This document shows, piece by piece, positions 51,848 to 59,634 of a stretch of 64,000 nt of DNA. Origin of the DNA: Hafnia alvei (lineage in GTDB: Bacteria > Pseudomonadota > Gammaproteobacteria > Enterobacterales > Enterobacteriaceae); contig NZ_OZ061315.1 in the NCBI RefSeq assembly GCF_964063325.1, positions 620,001-684,000 on the forward strand. The letters run 5' to 3'. The notes under the pieces are model-generated. The model saw nothing but the letters and a program-made list of their open reading frames with translations. It searched no databases and was not told the DNA's origin. A program made the translations under genes and the position numbers. How positions within the stretch are numbered: position 1 is the first letter of the stretch; every line of letters begins with the position of its first letter.

Positions 51848-51914
51848 CCCACTGCATGATTCTTTTTCCCCTCTCTTTCACCATAGCGGAACACCTGAAC
51901 AGGAGATCCGCTTT

Positions 51915-53087
51915 ATGGCTCAAGATTATCACCACGGTGTACGTGTCCAAGAAATTAACGAAGGCACGCGCACCATCACTACTGTCAGTACGGCCATCAT
52001 TGGGATGGTTTGCACTGGCGACGATGCGGACCAAACCGCGTTCCCCCTCAATAAGCCCGTGCTTATCACGGATGTATTAACCGCAATCGGTAAAGCAGGC
52101 ACCACCGGCACATTGGCGCAATCCTTGGATGCGATTGCGGACCAGTGTAAGCCCGTTGTGGTGGTGGTTCGTGTAGAGCAGGGAGAAACCGAAGCGGAAA
52201 CCACGACCAATATTATTGGCTCGGTCACCGCAGAGGGTAAGAAAACCGGACTAAAAGCGTTATTGGCCGCGCAGGCTCAGTTGGGCGTTAAACCGCGCAT
52301 TCTAGGTGCTCCCGCACATGATACACAGGCCGTTGCCACCGAGCTGGCTTCAATTGCGCAGCAACTGCGTGGCTTTGCTTATGTGAGCGCCTATGGCTGC
52401 AAAACCATCGAAGAAGTGATCACCTATCGTGAGAATTTTAGCCAGCGTGAGCTGATGCTGATCTGGCCGGACTTTATCAGTTGGGACACGGTGACCAATG
52501 CCGATACCACCGCTTTTGCGACGGCGCGCGCGTTGGGACTGCGAGCCAAAATTGACGAGGAGACAGGCTGGCATAAATCCCTGTCTAACGTCGGCGTGAA
52601 CGGCGTCACCGGTCTATCCGCAGATGTGTTTTGGGATTTGCAAGATCCTGCCACCGAAGCTGGATTACTCAACCAGAACGACATCACCACGCTTATCCGC
52701 AAAGATGGCTTTCGTTTTTGGGGTTCCCGCTGCTGCTCGGACGAACCGCTGTTTGCCTTTGAATGTTACACCCGTACCGCACAGGTGTTGGCTGACACGA
52801 TGGCCGAAGCCCATATGTGGGCGATTGATAAGCCGCTGACGCCATCGCTGGTGCGCGACATTATCGAGGGCATTAACGCCAAGCTACGTGAAATGGTCTC
52901 TGGGGGGTATCTGCTGGGTGGGCGTTGCTATCTCGATCCTGATAGCAATACCAAAGAAACCCTAAAGGCGGGCAAGCTGTTGCTGGATTACGACTACACC
53001 CCCGTCCCTCCGCTGGAAAACCTGATGTTACGCCAGCGTATCACTGACTCGTACTTGATGGATTTCACATCAAAGGTGAAGGCTTAA
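51915..53087 (+). CDS. FI: Tail sheath protein gpFI
   Basis: A 390-residue contractile sheath protein (P2 FI 396). MAQDYHHGVRVQEINEGTRTITTVSTAIIGMVCTGDDAD is the typical start, and the C-terminal VPPLENLMLRQRITDSYLMDFTSKVKA is a gpFI hallmark. The sheath contracts to drive the tube into the host. ATG 51915 follows AGGAGAT at a good distance; the open frame extends back to 51729 in the Tfa gene. Confidence 0.96.
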   Translation: MAQDYHHGVRVQEINEGTRTITTVSTAIIGMVCTGDDADQTAFPLNKPVLITDVLTAIGKAGTTGTLAQSLDAIADQCKPVVVVVRVEQGETEAETTTNIIGSVTAEGKKTGLKALLAAQAQLGVKPRILGAPAHDTQAVATELASIAQQLRGFAYVSAYGCKTIEEVITYRENFSQRELMLIWPDFISWDTVTNADTTAFATARALGLRAKIDEETGWHKSLSNVGVNGVTGLSADVFWDLQDPATEAGLLNQNDITTLIRKDGFRFWGSRCCSDEPLFAFECYTRTAQVLADTMAEAHMWAIDKPLTPSLVRDIIEGINAKLREMVSGGYLLGGRCYLDPDSNTKETLKAGKLLLDYDYTPVPPLENLMLRQRITDSYLMDFTSKVKA

Positions 53088-53105
53088 GGCTAAGGGGAAC
53101 GACCA

Positions 53106-53621
53106 ATGGCATTACCTCGTAAGTTTAAGTATCTGAATATGTTTAGCGATGGCATCAACTGGATGGGGATTGTGGAATCTTTCACCCTGCCAAAGCTGAC
53201 CCGTAAGTTTGAAAAATACCGTGGCGGCGGCATGAACGGCTCGGCGGATATTGATTTGGGTCTGGATGACGGTGCGCTGGAGTGTGAATTTACGCTGGGC
53301 GGCACGGAATCGCTGTTGTTTAAGCAGTGGGGGGCGGCGAAGGCGGACGCGGTGATGCTGCGTTTTACCGGCTCCATTCAGCGCGATGATTCCGGCGAAG
53401 TGCAGGCCGTCGAAGTGGTGGTGCGTGGACGCCATAAAGAAATTGATGGTGGTGATACCAAGCAGGGCGACAGCTCAACGACCAAAGTCAGTTTCTCACC
53501 GACGTATTACAAATTAACGATTAACGGCGAAGAGCTGATCGAAGTTGACACCATCAACATGATTGAGCGCGCAAACGGCGTTGATTTGCTTGAAGCGCAC
53601 CGCACGGCCATTGGCCTGTAG
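53106..53621 (+). CDS. FII: Tail tube protein gpFII
   Basis: A 171-residue tail tube protein (P2 FII 172), beginning MALPRKFKYLNMFSDGINWMGIVESFTLPKLTRKFEKYRGGGMNGSAD. It polymerises as hexameric rings inside the sheath to form the DNA channel. It follows FI by 18 bp. Confidence 0.96.
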   Translation: MALPRKFKYLNMFSDGINWMGIVESFTLPKLTRKFEKYRGGGMNGSADIDLGLDDGALECEFTLGGTESLLFKQWGAAKADAVMLRFTGSIQRDDSGEVQAVEVVVRGRHKEIDGGDTKQGDSSTTKVSFSPTYYKLTINGEELIEVDTINMIERANGVDLLEAHRTAIGL

Positions 53622-53633
53622 TTCTCATTTAAT

Positions 53634-53651
53634 GCGCGGTTAGCGCCGCGC
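53634..53651 (+). terminator. Hairpin between FII and E (possible attenuator)
   Basis: GCGCGG / CCGCGC with a 6-base loop, then TTATTTC. It lies between highly expressed FII and weakly needed E, so it may reduce downstream expression. The T run is broken. Confidence 0.4.
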
Positions 53652-53675
53652 TTATTTCATTAAGTAGGTATCAAT

Positions 53676-54029
53676 ATGACAACGACGAAGAAAAACGACG
53701 TGGCACCGCCTGTAACCGTAGATATTGCCACCGGCGAAGTGACCGAAAAAACCGTGGATTTAGATACACCCATTCAACGTGGAAATACCACTATCAAGCA
53801 GATTGTGGTGCGCAAACCGCAGTCGGGGGCATTACGCGGTTGCCGTCTACAAGCGCTGATGGAAATGGATGTGGACAACATGACGCTGGTTTTGCCGCGT
53901 GTGACAACGCCAGCGCTCACCCGCGCCGAAGTCCTGATGCTAGATCCGGCGGACTTGATCACCTTGAGTACGGAGGTGGTGCTTTTTTTGCTGCCGAATC
54001 GGGTGAAGTCCGATATCCCGACAGCTTAA
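53676..54029 (+). CDS. E: Tail protein gpE (zero-frame product)
   Basis: A 117-residue tail assembly chaperone (P2 gpE 91). It assists assembly around the tape measure with the frameshifted E+E' product. The slippery heptamer T-TTT-TTG (53984-53990) lies in codons CTT TTT TTG, near its end, as in P2. Confidence 0.93.
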   Translation: MTTTKKNDVAPPVTVDIATGEVTEKTVDLDTPIQRGNTTIKQIVVRKPQSGALRGCRLQALMEMDVDNMTLVLPRVTTPALTRAEVLMLDPADLITLSTEVVLFLLPNRVKSDIPTA

Positions 54030-54163
54030 TGGTGGAAGATTTGGTGGCGGACGTTGCCACTATTTTCCACTGGTCACCTGCCGTCACTGACGACATGTCA
54101 CTGCCTGAATTGCTGGAGTGGCGGCACCGAGCTATTTTACGCAGTGGTGCTAGTGATGAGTGA
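53990..54163 (+). CDS. E': gpE' extension (by -1 frameshift from E)
   Basis: This frame has no need for its own start. A -1 slip at T-TTT-TTG (53984-53990) moves ribosomes from gene E into it and gives an E+E' fusion of about 162 residues, with the tail AAESGEVRYPDSLMVEDL...ATIFHWSPAV...LEWRHRAIL. The W-x-P and the E-W-x-x-R-A motifs match the P2 E' tail. Coordinates show the E'-specific part only. The fusion is needed as an assembly chaperone for gpT. Confidence 0.88.
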   Translation, partial: AAESGEVRYPDSLMVEDLVADVATIFHWSPAVTDDMSLPELLEWRHRAILRSGASDE

Positions 54164-56834
54164 TAAAAATTTGCGGCTGCAGGTGGTCCTCAACGCCGTT
54201 GATAAACTAACCCGACCTTTCAAAATGGCACAGGCTAGCACGCGAGCGCTGGCCCAAGATGTTAAAAACTCCCGTGATGCGCTCAAGCGGCTTGATGAAG
54301 CCGGTCAAAAACTCACGTCATTTAATGCGCTATCCAATGCCGTCCGTCAGACGGGCAACGAATTAGAGCAGGCCAAGCTAAAAGCGCAGATGATGACGCG
54401 TGAGCTGTCCCAACTGGAAACCCCCACCAAGAAACAGACACAGGCGCTAGAGGTACAATGGCGCGCCGTGAATAAGCTGGAGACTAAGCAGCGTGAAAGC
54501 GTGGCTCAAATGGGGAAAGCACGCGCTGAACTTTACCGCATGGGTATTTCGGCCAAAAGTGGTGAACAAGCCACGGCGCGGATCACGTCTGAAACCGAGC
54601 GCTACAACGCGAAGTTAAAAGAGCAGGAACGGTTACTAAAACGCGCCGGTGAGCAACAGCGCAAACTCTCCGCAGCTAAGGCCCAATACGGCAAAACACT
54701 GGACATGCGTAACCGCATTGCCGGTGCGGGGGCAACATCGACGGCGGCAGGATTAGCCATCGGTGCGCCGGTTCTTGGTGCGGTAAAAAGTTACAGCCAG
54801 ATTGAGGACGCCATGAAAGGCGTGGCCAAGCAGGTCAATGCTCTACTGGATGATAAGGGCGGACGCACGGCGCAGTATTACGAGCTGCAAAAAGACATCC
54901 AGCGCCTAAGTGAAACGCTGCCGATGGAGAACGGCGCGGCTGATATTGCCGCGTTGGTGGAAGGTGGCGCGCGTATGGGAGTCACTAACGACAGCGACCC
55001 GTGGGCGAAGCAGAAAAAAGACCTATTAAACTTTGCCGCTGTATCCGCAAAGGCATCCAAAGCCTTTGAAATGCCCGCAGATCAGTTAGCGGAAGATCTC
55101 GGCAAGATTGCGTTTCTGTACAAAATCCCTATTGGCAATTTGGAAGAGCTGGGCGACACGCTCAACTATCTGGACGATAACGCGCAATCCAAAGGGGCGG
55201 ACATCATCAACGTGATGCAGCGCATGGGCGATATTGCCGACAAGATGGACTACAAACAGGCGGCAGCGTTGGGATCTACATTTCTTTCACTTGGTGCCGC
55301 GCCAGAGGTAGCAGCGTCAGCGAGTAAGGCGATGGTGCGTGAATTGGGGATCGCGTCCATGCAGAGCAAACGCTTTATTGAGGGGATGAACACGCTGGGG
55401 CTGAATGCGAATAAGCTGGAAAAAGGGATTTCCCATAATGCGGTGGCGACAATTCAGGACGTATTGGGGCGCATCAAGGGATTGTCTAAAGAAAAACAGC
55501 TCAGCGTGATGACTCAGCTGTTTGGCAAAGAGTTTGGCGATGATGCGCAGAAGCTAGGGCTTAACATTGATGAATTTATTCGCCAGCTCGGCCTAACGCA
55601 GAAAGCAGGGGCCAAAGGTTCAATGCAGCGTGAGTCTGACATTGATAAAAATTCTCTCTCTTCCCAGTTCTTACTGTTGCAAACCGGCGTCAAAAACACC
55701 TTTGCTTCACTGGGTGAAACGTTGCGTGATCCACTTCTAGAAGTGATCGACCTAGCAAAGCATGCCACCGGTGCCTTTCGCCGTTTTGTTGAAGAAAACC
55801 CAAGGCTGGCCGGTGGATTTATTAAAGCAGCGGCAGGAGTCGCTTTGCTATTGGCCGGTATTGGTGGGCTACTTATCTCAATGGCAGGGTTGATAGGGCC
55901 CTATGCGGCGTTACGATTTTTCCTGAGCTATATGGGAGTAAAAATCCCGAACCTAATCGGTTTACTCGGGGGGTTAGCGAAAGTCTTTCGTGTTGTTGGT
56001 ACGGCGGTGTTGTGGTTAGGGCGTGCGATGTTAGCCAATCCTCTGCTGGCAATTCTGGCGGGCATTGCGATGGCCGCAATTTATATCTGGCAGAACTGGG
56101 ACACGTTGGGACCCAAAATTAAGGCGCTGTGGGCCAGTATTAGCCAGTGGACCCGTGAGACATGGGACGCTATCACCCTGTTTATCTCGAATAAATGGAC
56201 GGAGATTGTGTCCGGTGTTCAAGCGCTACCTGTGCAGTTTGTCGAGGCTGGCCGCAATATGATCGACAGCCTGATGGCGGGAATTAATGAGAAGTGGGAA
56301 ACCCTGAAAGCCAAACTGACATCGTTATCCAACTATCTGCCTGATTGGATGAAATCAGATAAAGCAGTGGGACCGGTGAGCGGGGCGCATGGTGAGCCAA
56401 TCCCGAGTCCGTCGGGGCTGGGCTTTGCGGGAATGTATGACAGTGGTGGCACCATTCCATCTGGTCAGTTTGGCATCGTTGGCGAGCGTGGGCCTGAATT
56501 GGTTAACGGCCCAGCGCGTGTTACCGGGCGAAAACAAACGGCGGTTATGGCGGCAGTGGCTGCGCTAGGGATGAGTCCGGTTGTTCCTGCGGCAGCTGCG
56601 CCTCTTCATCCGTTCAGTCTACCGGCGGCAGAGTATCGGTCTGCGCCGGTGGTAGCGGTCAAGGCGGCCAGTACATCACCGGCGGCAGGTAACCACACCG
56701 AGATCCATATTCACGCCGCGCCAAATCAATCGCCGCAGGATATTGCGCGCATGGTGATGCAGGCAATGGATGAGCGGGATCGTAAACAGCAGGCGCGGGC
56801 GAACAGTGGATTTAGTGACAGGGGGATTTTCTGA
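54156..56834 (+). CDS. T: Tape-measure protein gpT
   Basis: An 892-residue tape measure (P2 gpT 815). It has an N-terminal coiled coil, the TP901-type core domain (SQIEDAMKGVAKQVNALLDDKG), hydrophobic segments (AGVALLLAGIGGLLISMAG; ALRFFLSYMGV) and a Gly/Ala-rich end. It sets tail length and probably enters the host membrane. The start is ATG 54156 (MSDKNLRLQVVLNAVDKLTRPFK), overlapping the E' stop by 8 bp; the open frame extends upstream to 54054 in E'. Confidence 0.95.
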   Translation: MSDKNLRLQVVLNAVDKLTRPFKMAQASTRALAQDVKNSRDALKRLDEAGQKLTSFNALSNAVRQTGNELEQAKLKAQMMTRELSQLETPTKKQTQALEVQWRAVNKLETKQRESVAQMGKARAELYRMGISAKSGEQATARITSETERYNAKLKEQERLLKRAGEQQRKLSAAKAQYGKTLDMRNRIAGAGATSTAAGLAIGAPVLGAVKSYSQIEDAMKGVAKQVNALLDDKGGRTAQYYELQKDIQRLSETLPMENGAADIAALVEGGARMGVTNDSDPWAKQKKDLLNFAAVSAKASKAFEMPADQLAEDLGKIAFLYKIPIGNLEELGDTLNYLDDNAQSKGADIINVMQRMGDIADKMDYKQAAALGSTFLSLGAAPEVAASASKAMVRELGIASMQSKRFIEGMNTLGLNANKLEKGISHNAVATIQDVLGRIKGLSKEKQLSVMTQLFGKEFGDDAQKLGLNIDEFIRQLGLTQKAGAKGSMQRESDIDKNSLSSQFLLLQTGVKNTFASLGETLRDPLLEVIDLAKHATGAFRRFVEENPRLAGGFIKAAAGVALLLAGIGGLLISMAGLIGPYAALRFFLSYMGVKIPNLIGLLGGLAKVFRVVGTAVLWLGRAMLANPLLAILAGIAMAAIYIWQNWDTLGPKIKALWASISQWTRETWDAITLFISNKWTEIVSGVQALPVQFVEAGRNMIDSLMAGINEKWETLKAKLTSLSNYLPDWMKSDKAVGPVSGAHGEPIPSPSGLGFAGMYDSGGTIPSGQFGIVGERGPELVNGPARVTGRKQTAVMAAVAALGMSPVVPAAAAPLHPFSLPAAEYRSAPVVAVKAASTSPAAGNHTEIHIHAAPNQSPQDIARMVMQAMDERDRKQQARANSGFSDRGIF

Positions 56835-57298
56835 TGATGCTAACGCTGGGATTATTTGTGTTTATGTTGCAAACGGTGCCTTATCAGGAGCTACAGCTGC
56901 AAAAGGCATGGCGTCACGCGACGAATAGCCGAGTGGGTCTGCGTCCCTCGTCGCAGTTTTTGGGGCCGGATACTGACACCGTGACGCTGACAGGGCAGCT
57001 ATTCCCCGCCTTAACTGGTGGTCGGCTCTCTATGTTGACGCTGGAGATGATGGCGGAAACCGGCAAAGCATGGTCTTTGTTGGATGGGGCGGGGACGATT
57101 TACGGCATGTTTGTGATTGAGAGTATCAACCAAACCAAAAAAGTCTTTTTTAGCGATGGTTCGGCGCGCCAGATTGAGTTCACCATTACGTTAAAGCGCG
57201 TGGATGAATCACTGGCTGAAATGTTTGGCGATCTATCTGACCAGCTTAAGCAGATGAAAGACAGTGCAACCGGTGCATTAAGTGGGATGCTGCCATGA
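56834..57298 (+). CDS. U: Tail protein gpU
   Basis: A 154-residue tail protein (P2 gpU 159) linking the tail tube and baseplate hub. The family run LGLFVFMLQTVPYQELQLQKAWRHATNSRVGLRPSSQFLGPD is plain. It starts in a TGATG overlap with gpT and ends in an ATGA overlap with D. Confidence 0.94.
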   Translation: MMLTLGLFVFMLQTVPYQELQLQKAWRHATNSRVGLRPSSQFLGPDTDTVTLTGQLFPALTGGRLSMLTLEMMAETGKAWSLLDGAGTIYGMFVIESINQTKKVFFSDGSARQIEFTITLKRVDESLAEMFGDLSDQLKQMKDSATGALSGMLP

Positions 57299-58395
57299 TC
57301 GCGATGGATTGGGTGAGGGGGCAGGAAAGTGCCCCCGCGTTCAGCCTGATGATGGAAGGCAAAGACATTACGGCCAACATCGAAAAGCGCCTGATGTCGC
57401 TCACATTGACGGATAACCGTGGCTTTGAAGTGGACCAACTGGATATTGAATTAGACGACGCTGACGGCGCGTTAGCGTTACCGCGTCGTGGCGTCGTACT
57501 GACGCTCTCGCTAGGTTGGAAAGGTCAAGCACTGACCCCGAAAGGGCAGTTTGTGGTCGATGAAATAGAGCATTCTGGTGCGCCGGACAAACTTACCTTG
57601 CGTGCGCGTAGTGCTGATTTTCGGGACACCCTAAACATCCAACGTGAGGCCTCGTACCACGACAAAACGCTGGGCGACATCGTGACGACCATTGCCAAGC
57701 GCAACAAGCTGGACGTGGCATTGGATAGCACGCTGGAGAAGGTAAAAATCCCCCACGTCGATCAAACCAACGAGTCAGACGGCAGCTTTTTAACGCGGTT
57801 GGCAAAGCAAGAAGGTGCTGTGGCCTCGGTGAAAGGGGGCAAGTTGCTGTTTATTCGCCAAGGGCAGGGCAGAACGGCCAGCGGCAAACCTATCCCTGCA
57901 GTCACTATCGTGCGCGGTGATGGTGACCAGCACCGCTTTGGATTGGCTGATCGTGGGGCTTATACCGGCGTTACTGCGAGCTGGTTAAATACGCGAGAGC
58001 CAAAGAAAAAAGAGCAGGTAGCGGTCAAGCGTAAACGTAAAACCAAAAGTAAGGCTAAACCTAAAGAGCCGGAGGCTAAGCAAGGGGATTACTTGATGGG
58101 AACCGAAGGCAATGTGTTGGTGTTGGGCCACACCTATGCCAATAAGGGGAACGCTGAGAGAGCGGCAAAGGCAGCATGGCAAAAGTTGCAGCGCGGGGTG
58201 GCAACATTTTCCATCCAGTTGGCCCGTGGCCGTGCCGAGTTATACCCAGAAATGCCGGTTAAGGTTCAGGGATTCAAAGCGGAAATAGACTCAGCGGACT
58301 GGCTGCTAACGACGGTCACCCATTCTTTAAGCGGTGGCGGGTACACAACGGCGCTAGAGCTGGAAGTGAAGATTGATGATCTAGATATGGAATAG
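57295..58395 (+). CDS. D: Baseplate hub protein gpD
   Basis: A 366-residue baseplate hub (P2 gpD 387), related to T4 gp27 and VgrG cores. The start (PAFSLMMEGKDITANIEKRLMSLTLTDNRGFEVDQLDIELDDADG) is typical, and SDGSFLTRLAKQEGAVASVKGGKLLFIRQG follows. A Lys-rich linker (KRKRKTKSKAKPKEP) lies near residue 240. It is the last tail gene before ogr. Confidence 0.95.
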   Translation: MIAMDWVRGQESAPAFSLMMEGKDITANIEKRLMSLTLTDNRGFEVDQLDIELDDADGALALPRRGVVLTLSLGWKGQALTPKGQFVVDEIEHSGAPDKLTLRARSADFRDTLNIQREASYHDKTLGDIVTTIAKRNKLDVALDSTLEKVKIPHVDQTNESDGSFLTRLAKQEGAVASVKGGKLLFIRQGQGRTASGKPIPAVTIVRGDGDQHRFGLADRGAYTGVTASWLNTREPKKKEQVAVKRKRKTKSKAKPKEPEAKQGDYLMGTEGNVLVLGHTYANKGNAERAAKAAWQKLQRGVATFSIQLARGRAELYPEMPVKVQGFKAEIDSADWLLTTVTHSLSGGGYTTALELEVKIDDLDME

Positions 58396-58461
58396 ATATA
58401 TCCCATTTTGTGATTATGGTTTAAAATTATTCACAATTGGGGTTTGTTTGGGGGAGCTATC

Positions 58462-58680
58462 ATGATGAATTGTCCACTATGCGGGTGTCCAGCACATACG
58501 CGAAGCAGTTTTACCGTCACTAGCGAAACTAAAGAACGCTATCACCAGTGCACAAATATCAATTGTAGCCTGACATTTGTTTCTCATGAAACGGTGGTTA
58601 GGCTCATATCTAAACCGCAACTAATAAATATGGTTGAGCCGCATCCAGCTAAAAATGGTCAGTCAGTTTTAGCCTTTTAA
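58462..58680 (+). CDS. ogr: Late transcription activator Ogr
   Basis: A 72-residue Ogr/Delta-family zinc-finger activator of late promoters (P2 Ogr 72). The zinc ligands lie in CPLCGCPAHTRSSFTVTSETKERYHQCTNINCSLTF (CX2C...CX4C type). It binds the TGTTGT-N12-ACAACA-like sites found before O, V and FI and contacts the RNA polymerase alpha subunit. ATG 58462 (or the adjacent ATG 58465) has GGGGGAG upstream. A terminator follows. Confidence 0.95.
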   Translation: MMNCPLCGCPAHTRSSFTVTSETKERYHQCTNINCSLTFVSHETVVRLISKPQLINMVEPHPAKNGQSVLAF

Positions 58681-58702
58681 CCCTATTTGATTCTTCTTTT
58701 TG

Positions 58703-58727
58703 CCCACTGTTGAGTGGGTTTTTTTTT
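58703..58727 (+). terminator. Terminator after ogr
   Basis: CCCACT-GTTG-AGTGGG followed by about nine T; a classical rho-independent terminator that ends the late FI-to-ogr operon before attR. Confidence 0.93.
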
Positions 58728-58763
58728 GCACGTAAGTAGAAATGGAGCAGATAGAAAAAAATG

Positions 58764-58782
58764 TGCTGCCATTTTGCTGCCA
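58764..58782. promoter_or_regulatory. Candidate integrase arm-type sites, right arm
   Basis: TGCTGCCA starts at 58764 and 58775, 11 bp apart, in the same orientation and spacing as the pair at 22853/22864. The two pairs would flank the core in the circular phage attP. Confidence 0.55.
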
Positions 58783-58793
58783 ATTAGGTATTG

Positions 58794-58899
58794 GAAACAA
58801 AAAAGCCACCTCGTAAGAAGTGGCCTAAATGACAGAATCTAAAGCTAAAATTTGGTGGCCCCTGCTGGACTTGAACCAGCGACCAAGCGATTATGAGTC
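58794..58899. repeat. attR: right prophage attachment repeat
   Basis: 58835-58899 matches 22695-22759 exactly (65 bp), and 58794-58834 matches 22654-22694 with four mismatches. The core lies inside the intact tRNA gene. Because the phage side brings the tRNA 3' half and the adjoining hairpin GCCACTTC-TTAC-GAGGTGGC with T6 (minus strand), the tRNA and its terminator are restored after integration. Confidence 0.95.
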
Positions 58900-58928
58900 G
58901 CCTGCTCTAACCACTGAGCTAAGGGGCC
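58853..58928 (-). tRNA. ileX: tRNA-Ile2 (anticodon CAU, lysidine-modified)
   Basis: A complete 76-nt tRNA on the minus strand with encoded CCA. The stems are acceptor GGCCCCT/AGGGGCC, D-arm GCTC/GAGC, anticodon GGCGA-CTCATAA-TCGCT and T-arm GCTGG-TTCAAGT-CCAGC. The anticodon CAT is at 58893-58895. The sequence and the position next to mug and rpoD agree with E. coli ileX, whose C34 is changed to lysidine by TilS so that it reads AUA as Ile. The 3' 47 nt are phage-derived. Confidence 0.92.
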
Positions 58929-59067
58929 GAGTGGCGGGGATTATAGAGTAAAAGCGGGCATGAGATCCAGTAGCTTTGTGGCGGTTGCAGCTTTTTTGAG
59001 CATAGCTAGATCGTTGTAATTTCTGTAAGATCTTAGCCATTCGTAAATTGAATAGGATGTAAGACAG

Positions 59068-59565
59068 ATGCTTCAGGACATAATAGCTCCCGACCTTCGT
59101 GTTATTTTTTGTGGGATCAACCCGGGATTAAGTTCGGCGCATCAGGGATTCCATTTTGCTAATCCGACAAATCGCTTCTGGAAAGTCATTCATTTAGCTG
59201 GATTCACCCAGCGCCAGCTGGCTCCACAGGATGAGCGGCATCTGCTGGATACCGGCTGTGGTATTACTGCGTTAGTTTCTCGTCCCACCGTCACGGCTGC
59301 GGAAGTTACGCGTGAAGAGCTGCGAGCAGGCGGTGACGCGCTTGAGCAAAAGATCTTGCGCTATCAGCCCCAATCTATCGCTATCCTTGGTAAGCAGGCG
59401 TACACGCAGGCATTTGGCATTCGAAAGGTGGAGTGGGGGCGCCAAGAGAAGATGATTGGGAAAACCCAAATTTGGGTGCTGCCAAACCCGAGTGGCCTGA
59501 GCCGTATCACCGTTGATGAACTGGTGGCGAGCTATCGGGTTCTCAATGATGCACTTGGTCGATAA
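59068..59565 (+). CDS. mug: G/U mismatch-specific DNA glycosylase
   Basis: A 165-residue glycosylase (E. coli 168) that removes uracil or ethenocytosine opposite guanine. The catalytic-site motif CGINPGLSSA (Asn as the active residue), the NRFWKV motif and the late intercalation loop LPNPSGLSR are present. It lies convergent to rpoD, as in E. coli. Confidence 0.95.
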   Translation: MLQDIIAPDLRVIFCGINPGLSSAHQGFHFANPTNRFWKVIHLAGFTQRQLAPQDERHLLDTGCGITALVSRPTVTAAEVTREELRAGGDALEQKILRYQPQSIAILGKQAYTQAFGIRKVEWGRQEKMIGKTQIWVLPNPSGLSRITVDELVASYRVLNDALGR

Positions 59566-59587
59566 ACGATGATGTTGATGCAATAAA

Positions 59588-59610
59588 AAACCCGCACGAG
59601 GCGGGTTTTT
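59588..59610. terminator. Bidirectional terminator between mug and rpoD
   Basis: CCCGC-ACGAG-GCGGG (59591-59605) flanked by A6 and T5 runs; works for both convergent genes. Confidence 0.92.
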
Positions 59611-59634
59611 GTTTTTAACGCGATGTGGAAGAAA

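Larger units (their letters stand above)
22654..58899. mobile_element. P2-like prophage integrated in tRNA-Ile2
   Basis: An approximately 36.1-kb Peduovirus-like prophage bounded by a direct repeat. It holds integrase, CI/Cox switch, CII, gpA replication, a cos site and the full P2 set of head, lysis and tail genes in canonical order (Q-P, O-N-M-L-X-lysis-R-S, V-W-J-I-H-tfa, FI-FII-E/E'-T-U-D-ogr). The offset between left and right repeats is 36140 bp. No structural gene is visibly truncated. It carries extra cargo at the int-attL edge, between gpA and cos, between cos and Q, and between S and V. There is no insertion sequence inside. Confidence 0.97.

Noticed and set aside
53840..54163. Separate gene overlapping the end of E and the start of T
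   Set aside because: It has no ribosome site and fits the E' extension made by -1 frameshifting; treated as part of E+E'.
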